From: Aliivibrio fischeri
GTDB taxonomy: Bacteria > Pseudomonadota > Gammaproteobacteria > Enterobacterales > Vibrionaceae
Direction of reading: 5' to 3'
Assembly: GCA_038993745.2 (NCBI GenBank)
Contig: CP160629.1
Span: 1,240,001 to 1,304,000 of the forward strand
Length of the DNA: 64,000 bases
This document shows, one piece after another, positions 38,911 through 49,100 of the stretch. Under the pieces are notes generated by a model. That model was not told where the DNA came from, did no database searches, and saw nothing but the letters and a program-made list of their open reading frames with translations. The first letter of the stretch is position 1. Every line of letters begins with the position of its first letter. Position numbers and translations under genes: made by a program.

Positions 38911-40449
38911 ATGGGACGATTGATAATTATTCTTTTTGTGCTTTTTTCCTCTTTATGCAAGCCTATTCATGCCGCTTTGATTGATACCTACATAGAGTAT
39001 TATCAAGAACAACTTTTTTATCCTGAAATAACTCAACGCCTTTATAACGATGATACTTTAAAGTGGAAGTCTCCCTTAGCAAGAAAATACCTTGAGAATC
39101 AACTCGCACTTTTGGCATTAGCCCAATTAAATGACTCTGTCACTGCTCGTTACTATCAATTACAAGGAATGGATGGTGTTGAGTACGATATTTTAGCAAC
39201 CGATACATTAATTTATCTCAGAACCTATCAATCTAGTGTTTCAGCAAAAGGGAAGAAATGGTTTTTTGGTGGGCGAATAGAAGCATCATTACCTAAACCA
39301 CAACCTGAAACAATCAAAGGAATAACAAAAGCAATTGAAGAACGTGATTTAGTGAGTTTTACTCATGCTTTGCGACCTAGCTCTGATCAATATGAGGAGC
39401 TCTATCAGCGTCTATTTCATTATTATCAACCCTATGAAGACAGTGAAAGTGTATTCATTAAAGAGCGCTTGATCAGACCAAACCAACTCACTGATGTGAA
39501 CGCCATTATTTATCGTTTACAAGTTTCTGGTGAAATTAATCATCAAGAAGCAGACATGTTATTAAGGCAAAGTAATGATCATTATGATTCATCCTTGGTT
39601 TTAATCATTAAAGAGTTTCAGAAAAGGCATGGTTTAAAACAAGATGGGATAATCGGCCCTAAAACCTTACATTGGCTCAATATGACAGCGAAAGAGCGTG
39701 TACGTATCATGGCATTAAATATTCAGCGTTTGCGCTTATGGGAGAATAAGAACTCGAATTTCGTATTAGTGAATATTCCGTCCTACGAGATGGCTTATTG
39801 GCAAGAAGGAGAGTTGGTGTTTACGAGTAAAGTCATTGTTGGTAAACCTGAAAGGCGAACACCTATTTTCACTACTAGGTTAAATGCAATTGTGTTTAAT
39901 CCTGAATGGAAAGTACCAACAAAAATAATGCGAGAAGATATTTTACCAAAGGCATTAAATAATAAAGATTTTTTACAATCACAAAATTTCGAGATTATTC
40001 CTACATGGCTAAGTAAAGAGGTTATCTCTATTGATGATATTGATTGGGAGCAGGTGAATGTAGAGACTTTTCCTTATAAGTTAAAGCAGAAATCAGGTAA
40101 CACCAATGCACTGGGACGATATAAATTTAATACACCTAATCGAAATGCCATTTATCTGCATGATACGCCATCTCGTTCACTATTTAGTAAGCAGCATAGA
40201 GCATACAGTTCAGGATGCATTCGGGTTGAAAAGGCCTCGGAGTTTGCCCAATTGCTTATGAAGGAATCTCACTTCTCAACTCAAGATTATAAGGATTATC
40301 ATGAGTTACCAGAGACAAGTAAAGTTTCGTTGGATCAGCAGATATCCGTTTATACCATATATCAAACTTCCTGGGTTGGAGAAGATAACCAAGTGCAGTT
40401 TAGAAATGATATATACAAATACGATGAATGGAGTAAAAGTCGAAATTGA
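38911..40449 (+). CDS. ldtD: L,D-transpeptidase YcbB (LdtD)-like
   Basis: This 512-residue periplasmic enzyme forms 3-3 (mDAP-mDAP) cross-links in peptidoglycan. Signal peptide (MGRLIIILFVLFSSLCKPIHAA), a helical domain, a peptidoglycan-binding motif (EFQKRHGLKQDGIIGPKTLHW, about residues 230-250), and a C-terminal YkuD catalytic domain. The catalytic motif YSSGCIRVEKA carries Cys436, and the preceding His is in YLHDTPSRSLF. Length is shorter than E. coli LdtD (615). It precedes ycbK, as in E. coli. Confidence 0.85.
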   Translation: MGRLIIILFVLFSSLCKPIHAALIDTYIEYYQEQLFYPEITQRLYNDDTLKWKSPLARKYLENQLALLALAQLNDSVTARYYQLQGMDGVEYDILATDTLIYLRTYQSSVSAKGKKWFFGGRIEASLPKPQPETIKGITKAIEERDLVSFTHALRPSSDQYEELYQRLFHYYQPYEDSESVFIKERLIRPNQLTDVNAIIYRLQVSGEINHQEADMLLRQSNDHYDSSLVLIIKEFQKRHGLKQDGIIGPKTLHWLNMTAKERVRIMALNIQRLRLWENKNSNFVLVNIPSYEMAYWQEGELVFTSKVIVGKPERRTPIFTTRLNAIVFNPEWKVPTKIMREDILPKALNNKDFLQSQNFEIIPTWLSKEVISIDDIDWEQVNVETFPYKLKQKSGNTNALGRYKFNTPNRNAIYLHDTPSRSLFSKQHRAYSSGCIRVEKASEFAQLLMKESHFSTQDYKDYHELPETSKVSLDQQISVYTIYQTSWVGEDNQVQFRNDIYKYDEWSKSRN

Positions 40450-40623
40450 TAAAAATTAGCTGTTTGGATAGTGATAAAAAATCATTTACTGTTCAATAAG
40501 TAAGCTAAATTGGGCTCATAAGGCAGATAAAATTAACTGTTTATTATTTGACCAATTGATAATTGGTGTGTATCTTTGCGCTCAGTTACTGATTGATCTA
40601 TTTATAAGTGAGTCCTTTACTGC

Positions 40624-41175
40624 ATGTCTGAATTTAGTCCATTACGCCGTAAGATCCTTCTTGGTGGCGCAGCTACTGCTGGTTTAAGTTTATTTCCTTC
40701 ATTCTCTTTTGCTTCACAATTTGCAGAGACGCCTCGTAAGTTAGCTTTGAGCAATTTACACACAGGTGAAGAATTAAAAACAGAATATTTCAATGGACGA
40801 CAATATCAAAGTGCGGAACTTCATAAGTTAAATCATTTATGCCGAGATTTCCGTCGTAACGAAAGTATTGAGATGGATAAACGTCTATTTGATCAGTTAT
40901 CAGCGATTCAAAATGTGATTGGTTGTGATACACAAGTTCAAATTATTTCAGGATATCGCTCACCAGCTACAAATGAAATGTTACGTGGGAAGTCTCACGG
41001 TGGTGTAGCGAAAAAAAGCTTACATATGCTTGGTAAAGCAATGGATTTTCGTTTAGAAGGGGTTCCATTAGCTGAAGTAAGAAAAGCGGCATTATCATTA
41101 AAAGCGGGTGGAGTAGGTTATTACCCGGGTAGCAACTTTGTTCATATCGATACGGGTAGAGTACGTTTTTGGTAA
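40624..41175 (+). CDS. ycbK: YcbK/DUF882 peptidase M15-like protein with twin-arginine signal
   Basis: This 183-residue exported protein has a twin-arginine signal peptide (LRRKILLGGAATAGLSLFPS, cleavage near SFA-SQ). The DUF882/peptidase M15A-like domain contains IISGYRSPATNEM, HMLGKAMDFRLEG (HxxGxAxDF) and GVGYYPGSNFVHIDTG with the zinc ligands. It may be a D,D- or L,D-carboxypeptidase acting on peptidoglycan, or a binder, which agrees with the preceding L,D-transpeptidase gene. Ends before a terminator shared with asnS. Confidence 0.9.
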   Translation: MSEFSPLRRKILLGGAATAGLSLFPSFSFASQFAETPRKLALSNLHTGEELKTEYFNGRQYQSAELHKLNHLCRDFRRNESIEMDKRLFDQLSAIQNVIGCDTQVQIISGYRSPATNEMLRGKSHGGVAKKSLHMLGKAMDFRLEGVPLAEVRKAALSLKAGGVGYYPGSNFVHIDTGRVRFW

Positions 41176-41188
41176 TGAATACTTATTG

Positions 41189-41222
41189 AAAAAATGGCGA
41201 CCAATGTGGTCGCCATTTTTGT
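41189..41222. terminator. Bidirectional terminator
   Basis: AAAATGGCGACCA and TGGTCGCCATTTTT stem between convergent ycbK and asnS. Confidence 0.9.
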
Positions 41223-41267
41223 ATGCATTACTTGCTAATTAGGTTATCTCAATTGAGATAATACGAA

Positions 41268-42668
41268 TTAGAAGTTAGCTGAACGTGGAGTACGTGGGAA
41301 CGGGATAACGTCACGAACGTTGCCCATACCAGTTACGTAAGATACTAGACGCTCAAAGCCAAGACCGAAACCAGCATGAGGAACTGTGCCGTAACGACGT
41401 AAATCGCGGTACCAGCTCATGTGTTCAGGGTCGATACCCATTTCAATCATACGTGCATCAAGAATGTCTAAACGCTCTTCACGTTGAGAACCACCAATGA
41501 TCTCACCAATGCCAGGTGCAAGAACATCCATTGCAGCAACTGTCTTACCATCGTCATTTTGACGCATGTAGAATGCTTTGATGTCTTTCGGGTAGTTTTT
41601 AACGATAACTGGCGCTTTGAAGTGTTCTTCAGCAAGGTAACGCTCATGCTCAGAAGACATATCGATGCCCCACTCAACATCAAACTCAAAGTCACGACCA
41701 GAATCTTTAAGGATTTGGATAGCGTCAGTGTAGTCTACTTGTGCGAAATCAGAGCTTACGAATTGCTCTAGACGAGTGATTGCTTGTTTGTCGATGCGAG
41801 AAGCAAAGAACTCAAGGTCATCACGACGCTCAGCAAGAACGGCTTCGAATACATACTTAAGCATGTCTTCAGCTAGTTTAGCTACGTCATCAAGAGTAGC
41901 GAAAGCAACTTCAGGCTCAACCATCCAGAATTCAGCTAGGTGGCGGCTTGTGTGTGAGTTTTCAGCACGGAAAGTAGGACCGAATGTGTAAACTTTGCTT
42001 AGTGCACAAGCGTAAGTTTCAGCATTAAGTTGACCAGATACTGTTAGGAATGTTTCTTTACCAAAGAAATCTTTGTCGTAATCAACATTGCCTTTGTCAT
42101 CTAAAGGAAGGTTCGCATGGTCTAAAGTAGAAACACGGAACATTTCACCAGCACCTTCTGCATCAGATGCAGTGATAAGTGGAGCAGACATCCAGAAGTA
42201 GCCTTGCTCGTGGTAGAAACGGTGAATCGCTTGAGATAGACAGTTACGAACACGTGCAACCGCACCGATCACGTTAGTACGTGGGCGAAGGTGTGCAACT
42301 TCACGTAAATATTCAATTGAGTGACGAGTCTTAGCCATTGGGTAAGTTTCTGCGTCTTCAACCCAACCTACAACTTTAACTTCAGTTGCAGCAAGCTCAA
42401 AATCTTGGCCTTTAGCAGGAGAAGCAACGATAGTACCAGTCACTTCAACAGAACAACCTGTTGTTAGTTTAAGCACTTCGTCGTTGTAATTATTTAAGTC
42501 ATTAGGAACCACGGCCTGAATCGGGTCGAAACAAGAACCGTCATAAACAGCTAGGAAAGAAATACCAGCTTTAGAATCGCGACGCGAACGGATCCAACCG
42601 CGAACAGTTACTTCACTGTCAACCGCTAGTTTACCGCTTAATACGTCTGTTACAGGCGCGTAAGTCAT
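41268..42668 (-). CDS. asnS: Asparaginyl-tRNA synthetase
   Basis: This 466-residue class IIb aminoacyl-tRNA synthetase charges tRNA-Asn. An N-terminal OB-fold anticodon-binding domain ([20 protein letters not shown]) precedes the catalytic core with motif 2 ([20 protein letters not shown]) and motif 3 ([12 protein letters not shown]). Starting at [10 protein letters not shown] gives exactly the E. coli length; the ORF could begin 6 codons earlier at 42686 (MENVFN), which lacks family support. Monocistronic. Confidence 0.95.
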   Translation of the reverse strand: MTYAPVTDVLSGKLAVDSEVTVRGWIRSRRDSKAGISFLAVYDGSCFDPIQAVVPNDLNNYNDEVLKLTTGCSVEVTGTIVASPAKGQDFELAATEVKVVGWVEDAETYPMAKTRHSIEYLREVAHLRPRTNVIGAVARVRNCLSQAIHRFYHEQGYFWMSAPLITASDAEGAGEMFRVSTLDHANLPLDDKGNVDYDKDFFGKETFLTVSGQLNAETYACALSKVYTFGPTFRAENSHTSRHLAEFWMVEPEVAFATLDDVAKLAEDMLKYVFEAVLAERRDDLEFFASRIDKQAITRLEQFVSSDFAQVDYTDAIQILKDSGRDFEFDVEWGIDMSSEHERYLAEEHFKAPVIVKNYPKDIKAFYMRQNDDGKTVAAMDVLAPGIGEIIGGSQREERLDILDARMIEMGIDPEHMSWYRDLRRYGTVPHAGFGLGFERLVSYVTGMGNVRDVIPFPRTPRSANF

Positions 42669-42934
42669 GTTAAATACATTCTCCATTGTTGTGCCACATG
42701 CACGAATATTTTTATTTCAAGAGTGACATATTACCTTTCTTATAGCTCGCATCAAGTGTTGTTACGCTATAAAGATAAAAATTCAGGATAAGAATCAATT
42801 TTCGTTCTAAATTCGTCGAAAAAAACACCAATATGGTGATGTTATATATACTTAAGTGTCACGAGTCTTGTTGTTTAGTAGAGAAGTAGAGTACTATCCC
42901 TGCTTCATAATATAGGTAATAGAGATTTTAACTA

Positions 42935-43297
42935 ATGACAACTGAACTATATAAAGACTTCATGTTTGAAGCAGCACACCATTTACCACATGTACCAGAA
43001 GGTCATAAATGTGGTCGCCTTCATGGTCACTCTTTTTTAGTTCGTTTGTATGTTGAGGGTGAAGTTGATCCACATACAGGTTGGGTTGTTGATTTTGCAG
43101 AAATTAAAGCGGCATTCAAACCAACCTATGATCGTCTTGACCATTACTACCTAAACGACATTAAAGGGTTAGAAAACCCAACAAGTGAAGTATTAGCTAA
43201 GTGGATTTGGAATGAAGTAAAACCAAATTTACCACTGTTAAGCAAAATCGAAATTAAAGAAACCTGTACAGCAGGTTGTACTTACCGCGGTGAGTAA
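42935..43297 (+). CDS. queD: 6-carboxy-5,6,7,8-tetrahydropterin synthase QueD
   Basis: This 120-residue enzyme converts dihydroneopterin triphosphate to 6-carboxytetrahydropterin in queuosine biosynthesis. Zinc ligands are seen in FEAAHHLPH and the CGRLHGHSF stretch, which also holds the catalytic Cys. The C-terminal [16 protein letters not shown] includes the substrate-binding Glu. Length matches E. coli QueD (121). Transcribed divergently from asnS with about 250 bp between. Confidence 0.95.
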   Translation: MTTELYKDFMFEAAHHLPHVPEGHKCGRLHGHSFLVRLYVEGEVDPHTGWVVDFAEIKAAFKPTYDRLDHYYLNDIKGLENPTSEVLAKWIWNEVKPNLPLLSKIEIKETCTAGCTYRGE

Positions 43298-43315
43298 GCT
43301 CGTATTCTGAGAAAT

Positions 43316-43348
43316 TAAAAAGGCGCCTACAATTAGGCGCCTTTTTTT
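43316..43348 (+). terminator. Intrinsic terminator after queD
   Basis: AAAAGGCGCCT and AGGCGCCTTTT stem with a long T-run. Confidence 0.9.
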
Positions 43349-43700
43349 ATATTCACAATTAGGTCTAATAACGTCTAAATTATATAAAGGGTTATAGGTA
43401 TCAAAATTAGATAATGATTAAAGTTCAGGTGAAGCATATGTCCTGAAATTAAATAAAAAAAGGGGACTCATTGGCTAAATTGGCTAAATTTTGAGTCCCA
43501 AACCTGTAACGCCTGTCTACAGCAACACAGAAATTAGTGAGTGGCTTCCAGTCTATTGCAGTCACTATATTCGGCCAACTGTAAAATCGGACAGGTTACG
43601 GCACATATTAGTTTTTTCATTATTGTATGAACGCTATTTATAAATCTGAATTAAATTATGTGATTGGTATTAATTAAACATTTAGGGTATTAGACATTTT
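43349..43700. other. Structured non-coding stretch between queD and the EEP gene
   Basis: About 350 bases with no supported ORF. GGGACTCA (43463-43470) and TGAGTCCC (43492-43499) form a perfect 8-bp stem whose loop is the 9-base tandem repeat TTGGCTAAA-TTGGCTAAA. Just after it, AACCTGT (43501-43507) and ACAGGTT (43591-43597) enclose a further stem (AGTGAgTG/CAgTCACT, 43536-43566). Three nested or adjacent stems in 135 bases suggest a small RNA, though no promoter was confirmed. Confidence 0.4.
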
Positions 43701-44717
43701 TTATGCCTGACGTATACGAGCGGTAATGGAAACTAGAGCGTGATCAGTACTGAATTGATCAATATCGAATGTCGGGTTTACAATGTGTTTATCTGTCACC
43801 GTGTAGTCAACTACTTCTAAAATATTGCCAGAAAATGAGCTATCAAATTCATTAGAAAGCAGTATGTAATCTAACACAGAGCCTTTTGCGCCGTAGTAAT
43901 GCGTATAAGTTCGTTCTTCCAATAAATCTATCCCTTTTAATTTTCCATAAAGATCCCAACTGTCTTTTAGTTGAAATTGAGCTAAATAGTCAGAGCTAAA
44001 CTTATCAAATCGCAATTCATGAGAGAGTAACCCTTTGAATTCATCGTGAAACAAGGGCTTATTAAAATCACCCATGACGACAACAGCTTGGTTTGTTTTT
44101 TTGCGTTGCTGAATAATGTGGTTATGTAGAATATTCGCTTCCAACCCTCGTTGAGCGGTAGAAAGCCAAGATCCTAATTGTTCATCATGGAGTTGATTAA
44201 GGGAGGAGAGACTCTCTTCATCTATCTCATTATTAACTTCAGCCTCTTTTGGGCGTTGAGATTTAAAATGCACGACATAGCAATCTGTTATACCCAAGTG
44301 AGGCAGTTCGATACTGGCATGAACGGGAATACGATTAAATTCAAATTCAATGCCAAATCGTTCAAGTTGTGTTTGTTCAGCTATTACAGGTTGAGCGTTT
44401 AATATTGGATAGCGTGAAGCAAAGGCAACAACAGGGGAATTGAAGACATAGCCATCTTCAGATTTTGGTTCATCTACTGTGCAAAAATACGCATACCCCA
44501 ACTCATTCACTAACGCTTTTAGCGCATTGGGACTGAATACTTCTTGAAAACCAATCACATCAGAGTTTATTTCGGTAATTTTATCTTTAAACCAACCTTG
44601 CTTCTTTTGCCATTCATCATGGGTCAATATGTTTTCAAAATCATAGAATGCATTAGGCGGCTCAACAAAGTTGAACATATTGATGGTGGTAAAGGTGAGG
44701 CTTTCTGGTGATGACAA
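43701..44717 (-). CDS. Endonuclease/exonuclease/phosphatase (EEP) family protein
   Basis: This 338-residue protein has the EEP catalytic fold with motifs DVIGFQEVFS, VVVMGDFNKPLF, and FSTDHALVSI, the metal-binding and catalytic positions. No signal peptide is visible. Family members hydrolyse phosphodiesters in nucleic acids or phospholipids or act as small-molecule phosphatases, so the substrate is not assigned. It is transcribed divergently from sbcD. Confidence 0.8.
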   Translation of the reverse strand: MSSPESLTFTTINMFNFVEPPNAFYDFENILTHDEWQKKQGWFKDKITEINSDVIGFQEVFSPNALKALVNELGYAYFCTVDEPKSEDGYVFNSPVVAFASRYPILNAQPVIAEQTQLERFGIEFEFNRIPVHASIELPHLGITDCYVVHFKSQRPKEAEVNNEIDEESLSSLNQLHDEQLGSWLSTAQRGLEANILHNHIIQQRKKTNQAVVVMGDFNKPLFHDEFKGLLSHELRFDKFSSDYLAQFQLKDSWDLYGKLKGIDLLEERTYTHYYGAKGSVLDYILLSNEFDSSFSGNILEVVDYTVTDKHIVNPTFDIDQFSTDHALVSITARIRQA

Positions 44718-44897
44718 AATACGAGGCTCTTTATTTTTATGATGAATATGAAGTGGATATACCTTCAGTGTAAAGGGGTTAGTCCACTCTTGCCAGTGAA
44801 TAGTTTGATTTTAAAAGCTTATAAAAGTACATAGTTTGTCTTTCAAATGGTATAACTGAGTCATAGTATTCTTCATCTAGCGAACAAGTTGATATAT

Positions 44898-46142
44898 ATG
44901 CGTATTTTACATACTTCCGATTGGCATTTAGGTCAAAATTTCTTCACAAAAAGTCGTCGTAATGAACATCAACAATTCATTACCTGGTTACTTGAGCAAG
45001 TACAAGAAAATGCCATTAATGCCGTCATTATTGCAGGGGATGTGTTTGATACAGGGGCGCCTCCAAGCTATGCCCGCGAAATGTATAACCAATTTGTGGT
45101 GGAGATGAACAAAGTAAATTGTGAGTTGATTGTGCTTGGTGGAAACCATGACTCAGTTTCAACATTAAATGAATCTAAACAATTATTGGCTCACTTGAAC
45201 GCACGAGTGATTGCCAATACCAATGATGATTTATCCACTCAATTATTAACGCTTCCAGACAATGATGGGGGCGTGGGCGCTATTTTATGTGCGGTTCCAT
45301 TTATTCGCCCGCGTGACGTTGTCACTAGTGTGGCGGGTTCAACGGGTGTAGAAAAGCAACAAGCACTCGGTGAAGCGATTAAACAGCATTATCACCAGCT
45401 GTATCAGAAAGCGCTAGAGCTACGAAAAGAATTAAATGTGGAAGCGCCTATTATTGCAACCGGTCATTTAACCGCGCTAGGGGTAAAACAATCGGATTCG
45501 GTTCGAGATATTTATATCGGTACACTTGATGGTTTTGCTGCGGATGGTTTCCCGCCGGCGGATTACATCGCATTAGGCCATATACACCGCCCTCAACTTG
45601 TCGCTAAATCTGAGCATATTCGCTATTCGGGTTCGCCAATCCCATTAAGTTTTGATGAATTAAAATCTCAAAAACAAGTGGTGATGGTTGAGTTTGATAA
45701 GCAAGATGTCACTCAAATTACGCTAATTAATGTGCCTATGTTTCAACAAATGAAGACGTTAAAGGGCGATTTGGAAACCATCGAAAAAGAATTAGCCCAA
45801 TTTAAAGAGTGTGAAGAAACAACTTGGTTATGTATTGAAGTGGAAGTGCAAGATTATCTTTCCGATCTACAACAACGCATTCAAACATTAACTCAAGATT
45901 TGAATGTAGAAGTGTTGCAATTGCGTCGAGCAAGAAATCGCAGTGAACAAACCTTAGCACAAGAAAAAACAGAAACCTTAGCTGAGTTAACGCCTTTTGA
46001 TGTGTTTACTAAACGTATAGAGCAAGAGACGTTTGAGACAGAAAAAGAGCAGCAACGAGCTGAAAGAATGACAGTGAAATTTAAACAAATTCTGTCAGAA
46101 GTAGAACATAAAGATACGGATCCACAAGAAGGTGATGCATGA
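44898..46142 (+). CDS. sbcD: Exonuclease subunit SbcD
   Basis: The nuclease subunit of the SbcCD complex (Mre11 family), which trims hairpins and blocked DNA ends. Phosphoesterase motifs are clear: TSDWHLGQNF, IAGDVFDTGAP, LGGNHDS, and IALGHIHRPQL. Starting at ATG 44898 (MRILHTSDWH) removes a three-codon extension from 44889 and matches the family N-terminus. About 414 residues. It overlaps sbcC by four bases (ATGA), indicating translational coupling. Confidence 0.95.
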   Translation: MRILHTSDWHLGQNFFTKSRRNEHQQFITWLLEQVQENAINAVIIAGDVFDTGAPPSYAREMYNQFVVEMNKVNCELIVLGGNHDSVSTLNESKQLLAHLNARVIANTNDDLSTQLLTLPDNDGGVGAILCAVPFIRPRDVVTSVAGSTGVEKQQALGEAIKQHYHQLYQKALELRKELNVEAPIIATGHLTALGVKQSDSVRDIYIGTLDGFAADGFPPADYIALGHIHRPQLVAKSEHIRYSGSPIPLSFDELKSQKQVVMVEFDKQDVTQITLINVPMFQQMKTLKGDLETIEKELAQFKECEETTWLCIEVEVQDYLSDLQQRIQTLTQDLNVEVLQLRRARNRSEQTLAQEKTETLAELTPFDVFTKRIEQETFETEKEQQRAERMTVKFKQILSEVEHKDTDPQEGDA

Positions 46143-49100
46143 GAATTTTAAGTCTAAGTTTTTCAAATTTAAACTCATTAAAAGGTGAGTGGAAAATTGA
46201 TTTCTCAGCATCTCCTTTTGCAGAAAACGGGTTGTTTGCGATTACAGGCCCAACAGGTGCAGGTAAAACGACGATTTTAGATGCGATCTGTTTAGCGCTT
46301 TATCATAAAACCCCTCGTCTTGGTGGTATTTCAACATCAAGTAATGAAATCATGACTCGTGGCACGGCGGAATGTTCTGCGGAAGTGGAATTTGAAGTGA
46401 AAGGCAAAGCGTACCGTGCGTTTTGGAGTCAGCGTCGTTCACGTGGCAAAGTGGATGGTAATCTACAAGCAGCGACTGTAGAGCTTGCAGAGGTGGATTC
46501 TGAAAAAGTATTAGCAACGCAAGTTAAAAAGAAAGATGAGCTAATTAATACCATTACAGGTTTAGATTTCTCTCGTTTTACAAAGTCCATGATGCTCTCT
46601 CAAGGTCAATTTGCCGCGTTTTTAAATGCGGATGCGAATGATCGTGCTGGGTTATTGGAAGAGTTAACCGGTACAGAGATTTACGGTCAGATCTCAGAAA
46701 AAGTGCATGAGCATTACACCGCATCAAAACAGAAATTGGCAGAACTTAAGGCAAAAGCTGAAGGGGTTGAGCTGCTTTCTGAAGAAGATAAACAAGCGTT
46801 AATCGACGAGCAAACCGAACTACAAGCTAACCAAAAACAGCAACAAGTGCAGTTAGTTGAATGGCAGGCGCATGTTGAGTGGTGGAACGCAGAGGTTAAA
46901 AACCAGCAGCAATACCAACAAGCGATTGAACATCATCAATTTGCCTTGGATAAAGAAAAACAAGCGAGCGAACAATTACATCGTTTAGCACAAAGTGAAC
47001 CTGCTGAAAAACTGCGTGCGCCTTATCAGCTGTGGCAAGAAGCACAAGAGCGCTTTGATGAAGTGGTTAAAGAATTGAGTTTAACCGAGGTATCTCATCA
47101 ACAAAAAACAAGTGATAAATTGACGCTTGAGTCTCATGTTACGCAGCTAAAACAAGTGTTTGATGATATTAAAGTGGAAAGTAAAACATTAGAGGCGTTA
47201 ATTAATGATTCAGTGCAACCGCTTGATACAAGGATAAGTCAATTAACTCAGCAGTCGCAGGAAAGACAACAGAACATTGCCCACCTAACGACACGCTACG
47301 AAGAGAGTCATAAAAAACAACAACACTTAACGGTGACGTTATCTGATGTGACGGAAACATTGGCTCAGTTGACAAGCTATGTTGAGAAACATCAATCCGA
47401 TGTGCAACTTGAGCGTTATTTAGGTCAGTGGAAGCGTCAAGTTAGTTATATTTCACAGCAAGATAAAGAAGTGAGTGCGTTAAATAGCAAAGTGACATCA
47501 GCTAAGGCCACACTAGACGCTTTACTTGCGAATATGACCAAAAAAGAGACGGAACTACACCAAGCTCAAGTTGTTGTTAATACTGAAGTGGATGCGTTAA
47601 AAGCTGCGGAGCTTGCATTACAGCAATCACAAGAAAAAGGCACAGAAGCACAACTGGCAGAGCAAGTCGCAGCACTAACTAATCGTCATCAATATCGTGT
47701 TGAATTGACTCATGTAAACAATGAGTATTTACGAGCAATAAAAGAGCTACAAACCTTAGAGATGATGCAGAAAACGCAATCTTCAGAGATTCAGACGCTG
47801 GAAGCGCAGCGTGCTGAACTAGGTTCGCAGTTTAAGCAACTAGAGCAACAGGTAATTGATTTAACCACATTAATTGAGCAAGAAGGCGAGCTAGCAAAAT
47901 ATCGTGCTGAATTAATGAAAGATCAAGATTGTCCGCTGTGTGGTTCAACACATCATCCATTATTAGAACAGTCTCAATCTCTTGATCTTAATGCCACAAT
48001 GCAGCGCAAAAAAGAAGCTGAACAAAAGCGAGCAGAGATTGTTGAACAGGGCAAATCGGTACGTGAGCAATTGGATTCACTTAAGGTAAAACAAGAACAT
48101 TGCCAATCTCAGTGCGTGCAGTTTCAAAATATTGTTAAATCGACTCAGCAGCAGTGGTCTACCTTGTTAGAGGCGACTCAATTAACATTAAATTTGGGCG
48201 ATACGGATACGATTAATCAGTCGATTGCTGAATGCGAAGCATTGTTAACGGCACTTAATGAACAAGTTAAACAAGTACGCCAAGCGGATGAAAAATACCG
48301 AGCGCAGCAAAATCAATTACAACAAGCTCAACATCGTTTTGATACGGTCACTGCTGGATTAGAGTATGACCGTAAATCACATCGAGTAGCAGCACAGTTA
48401 CAGCTTGATGATTCGGTTAAATTAGAGCAACTGCAACAACATGCTGCTGAGTTGAAACAGCAATTGGTTGCTGAAATTGAGCAAACCGGGTTTAACGCCC
48501 CTAAATTGGCGGAAATAGAATCGTGGTTTACGCAAAAAGAACAAGATTTACAGCGTATTCAACAACAGATCTTGGAGCAACAAAGGTTTACTCAGCAGCA
48601 ACAAAAGCTGCAGAGTGAGCATGGCCATTTATTAGATCAATTGAGTGAGTTAACTAACCAATTAAAAACAGTTCAAGCGGAGAATGTATTACTGACTTCA
48701 GATCTAGAACAGCAAAAAGCAAAACGTGTTGAGTTGTTTGGGCTGCAAGAAGTCAAAGTCGCACGTTCTGAAATGGCTGGGAAATTGGGTGATTCTGAGC
48801 AACGCTATCAGGTTGAGCAACAAAAGCTGCAAATTCTAGTACAAGAACTCGCGGTTATCGAAGGTAAGGTGACGAGCTTAAAACAAAGTCATGCTAATAA
48901 TGACAAGTTAACAGCAGAGCGAAGTGGCGTATGGAAAGACGCATTATTGCATAGTCCATTTGAAACACTAGAGTTGTTCAAAGCAGCCTTGATTTCAGAA
49001 GAAGAACGTCAACAGTTACTTGATCTGAAAACAGAAATACAACAAGCGATTGAACGAACAAGTGCGTTATTAGACAGTGCAAAACACACGAAGGAACAGC

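Noticed and set aside
41484..41991. ORFs on the plus strand within asnS
   Set aside because: Antisense shadows of asnS; same for ORFs opposite the chemoreceptors, sdaC and the symporter.
42860..42900. preQ1 riboswitch before queD
   Set aside because: A small GAAGTAG/CTGCTTC stem is there, but no recognisable preQ1 aptamer core sequence could be matched.
43471..43488. Tandem repeat TTGGCTAAA as a CRISPR or minisatellite
   Set aside because: Only two copies of nine bases and no spacers; better seen as the loop of the stem at 43463-43499.
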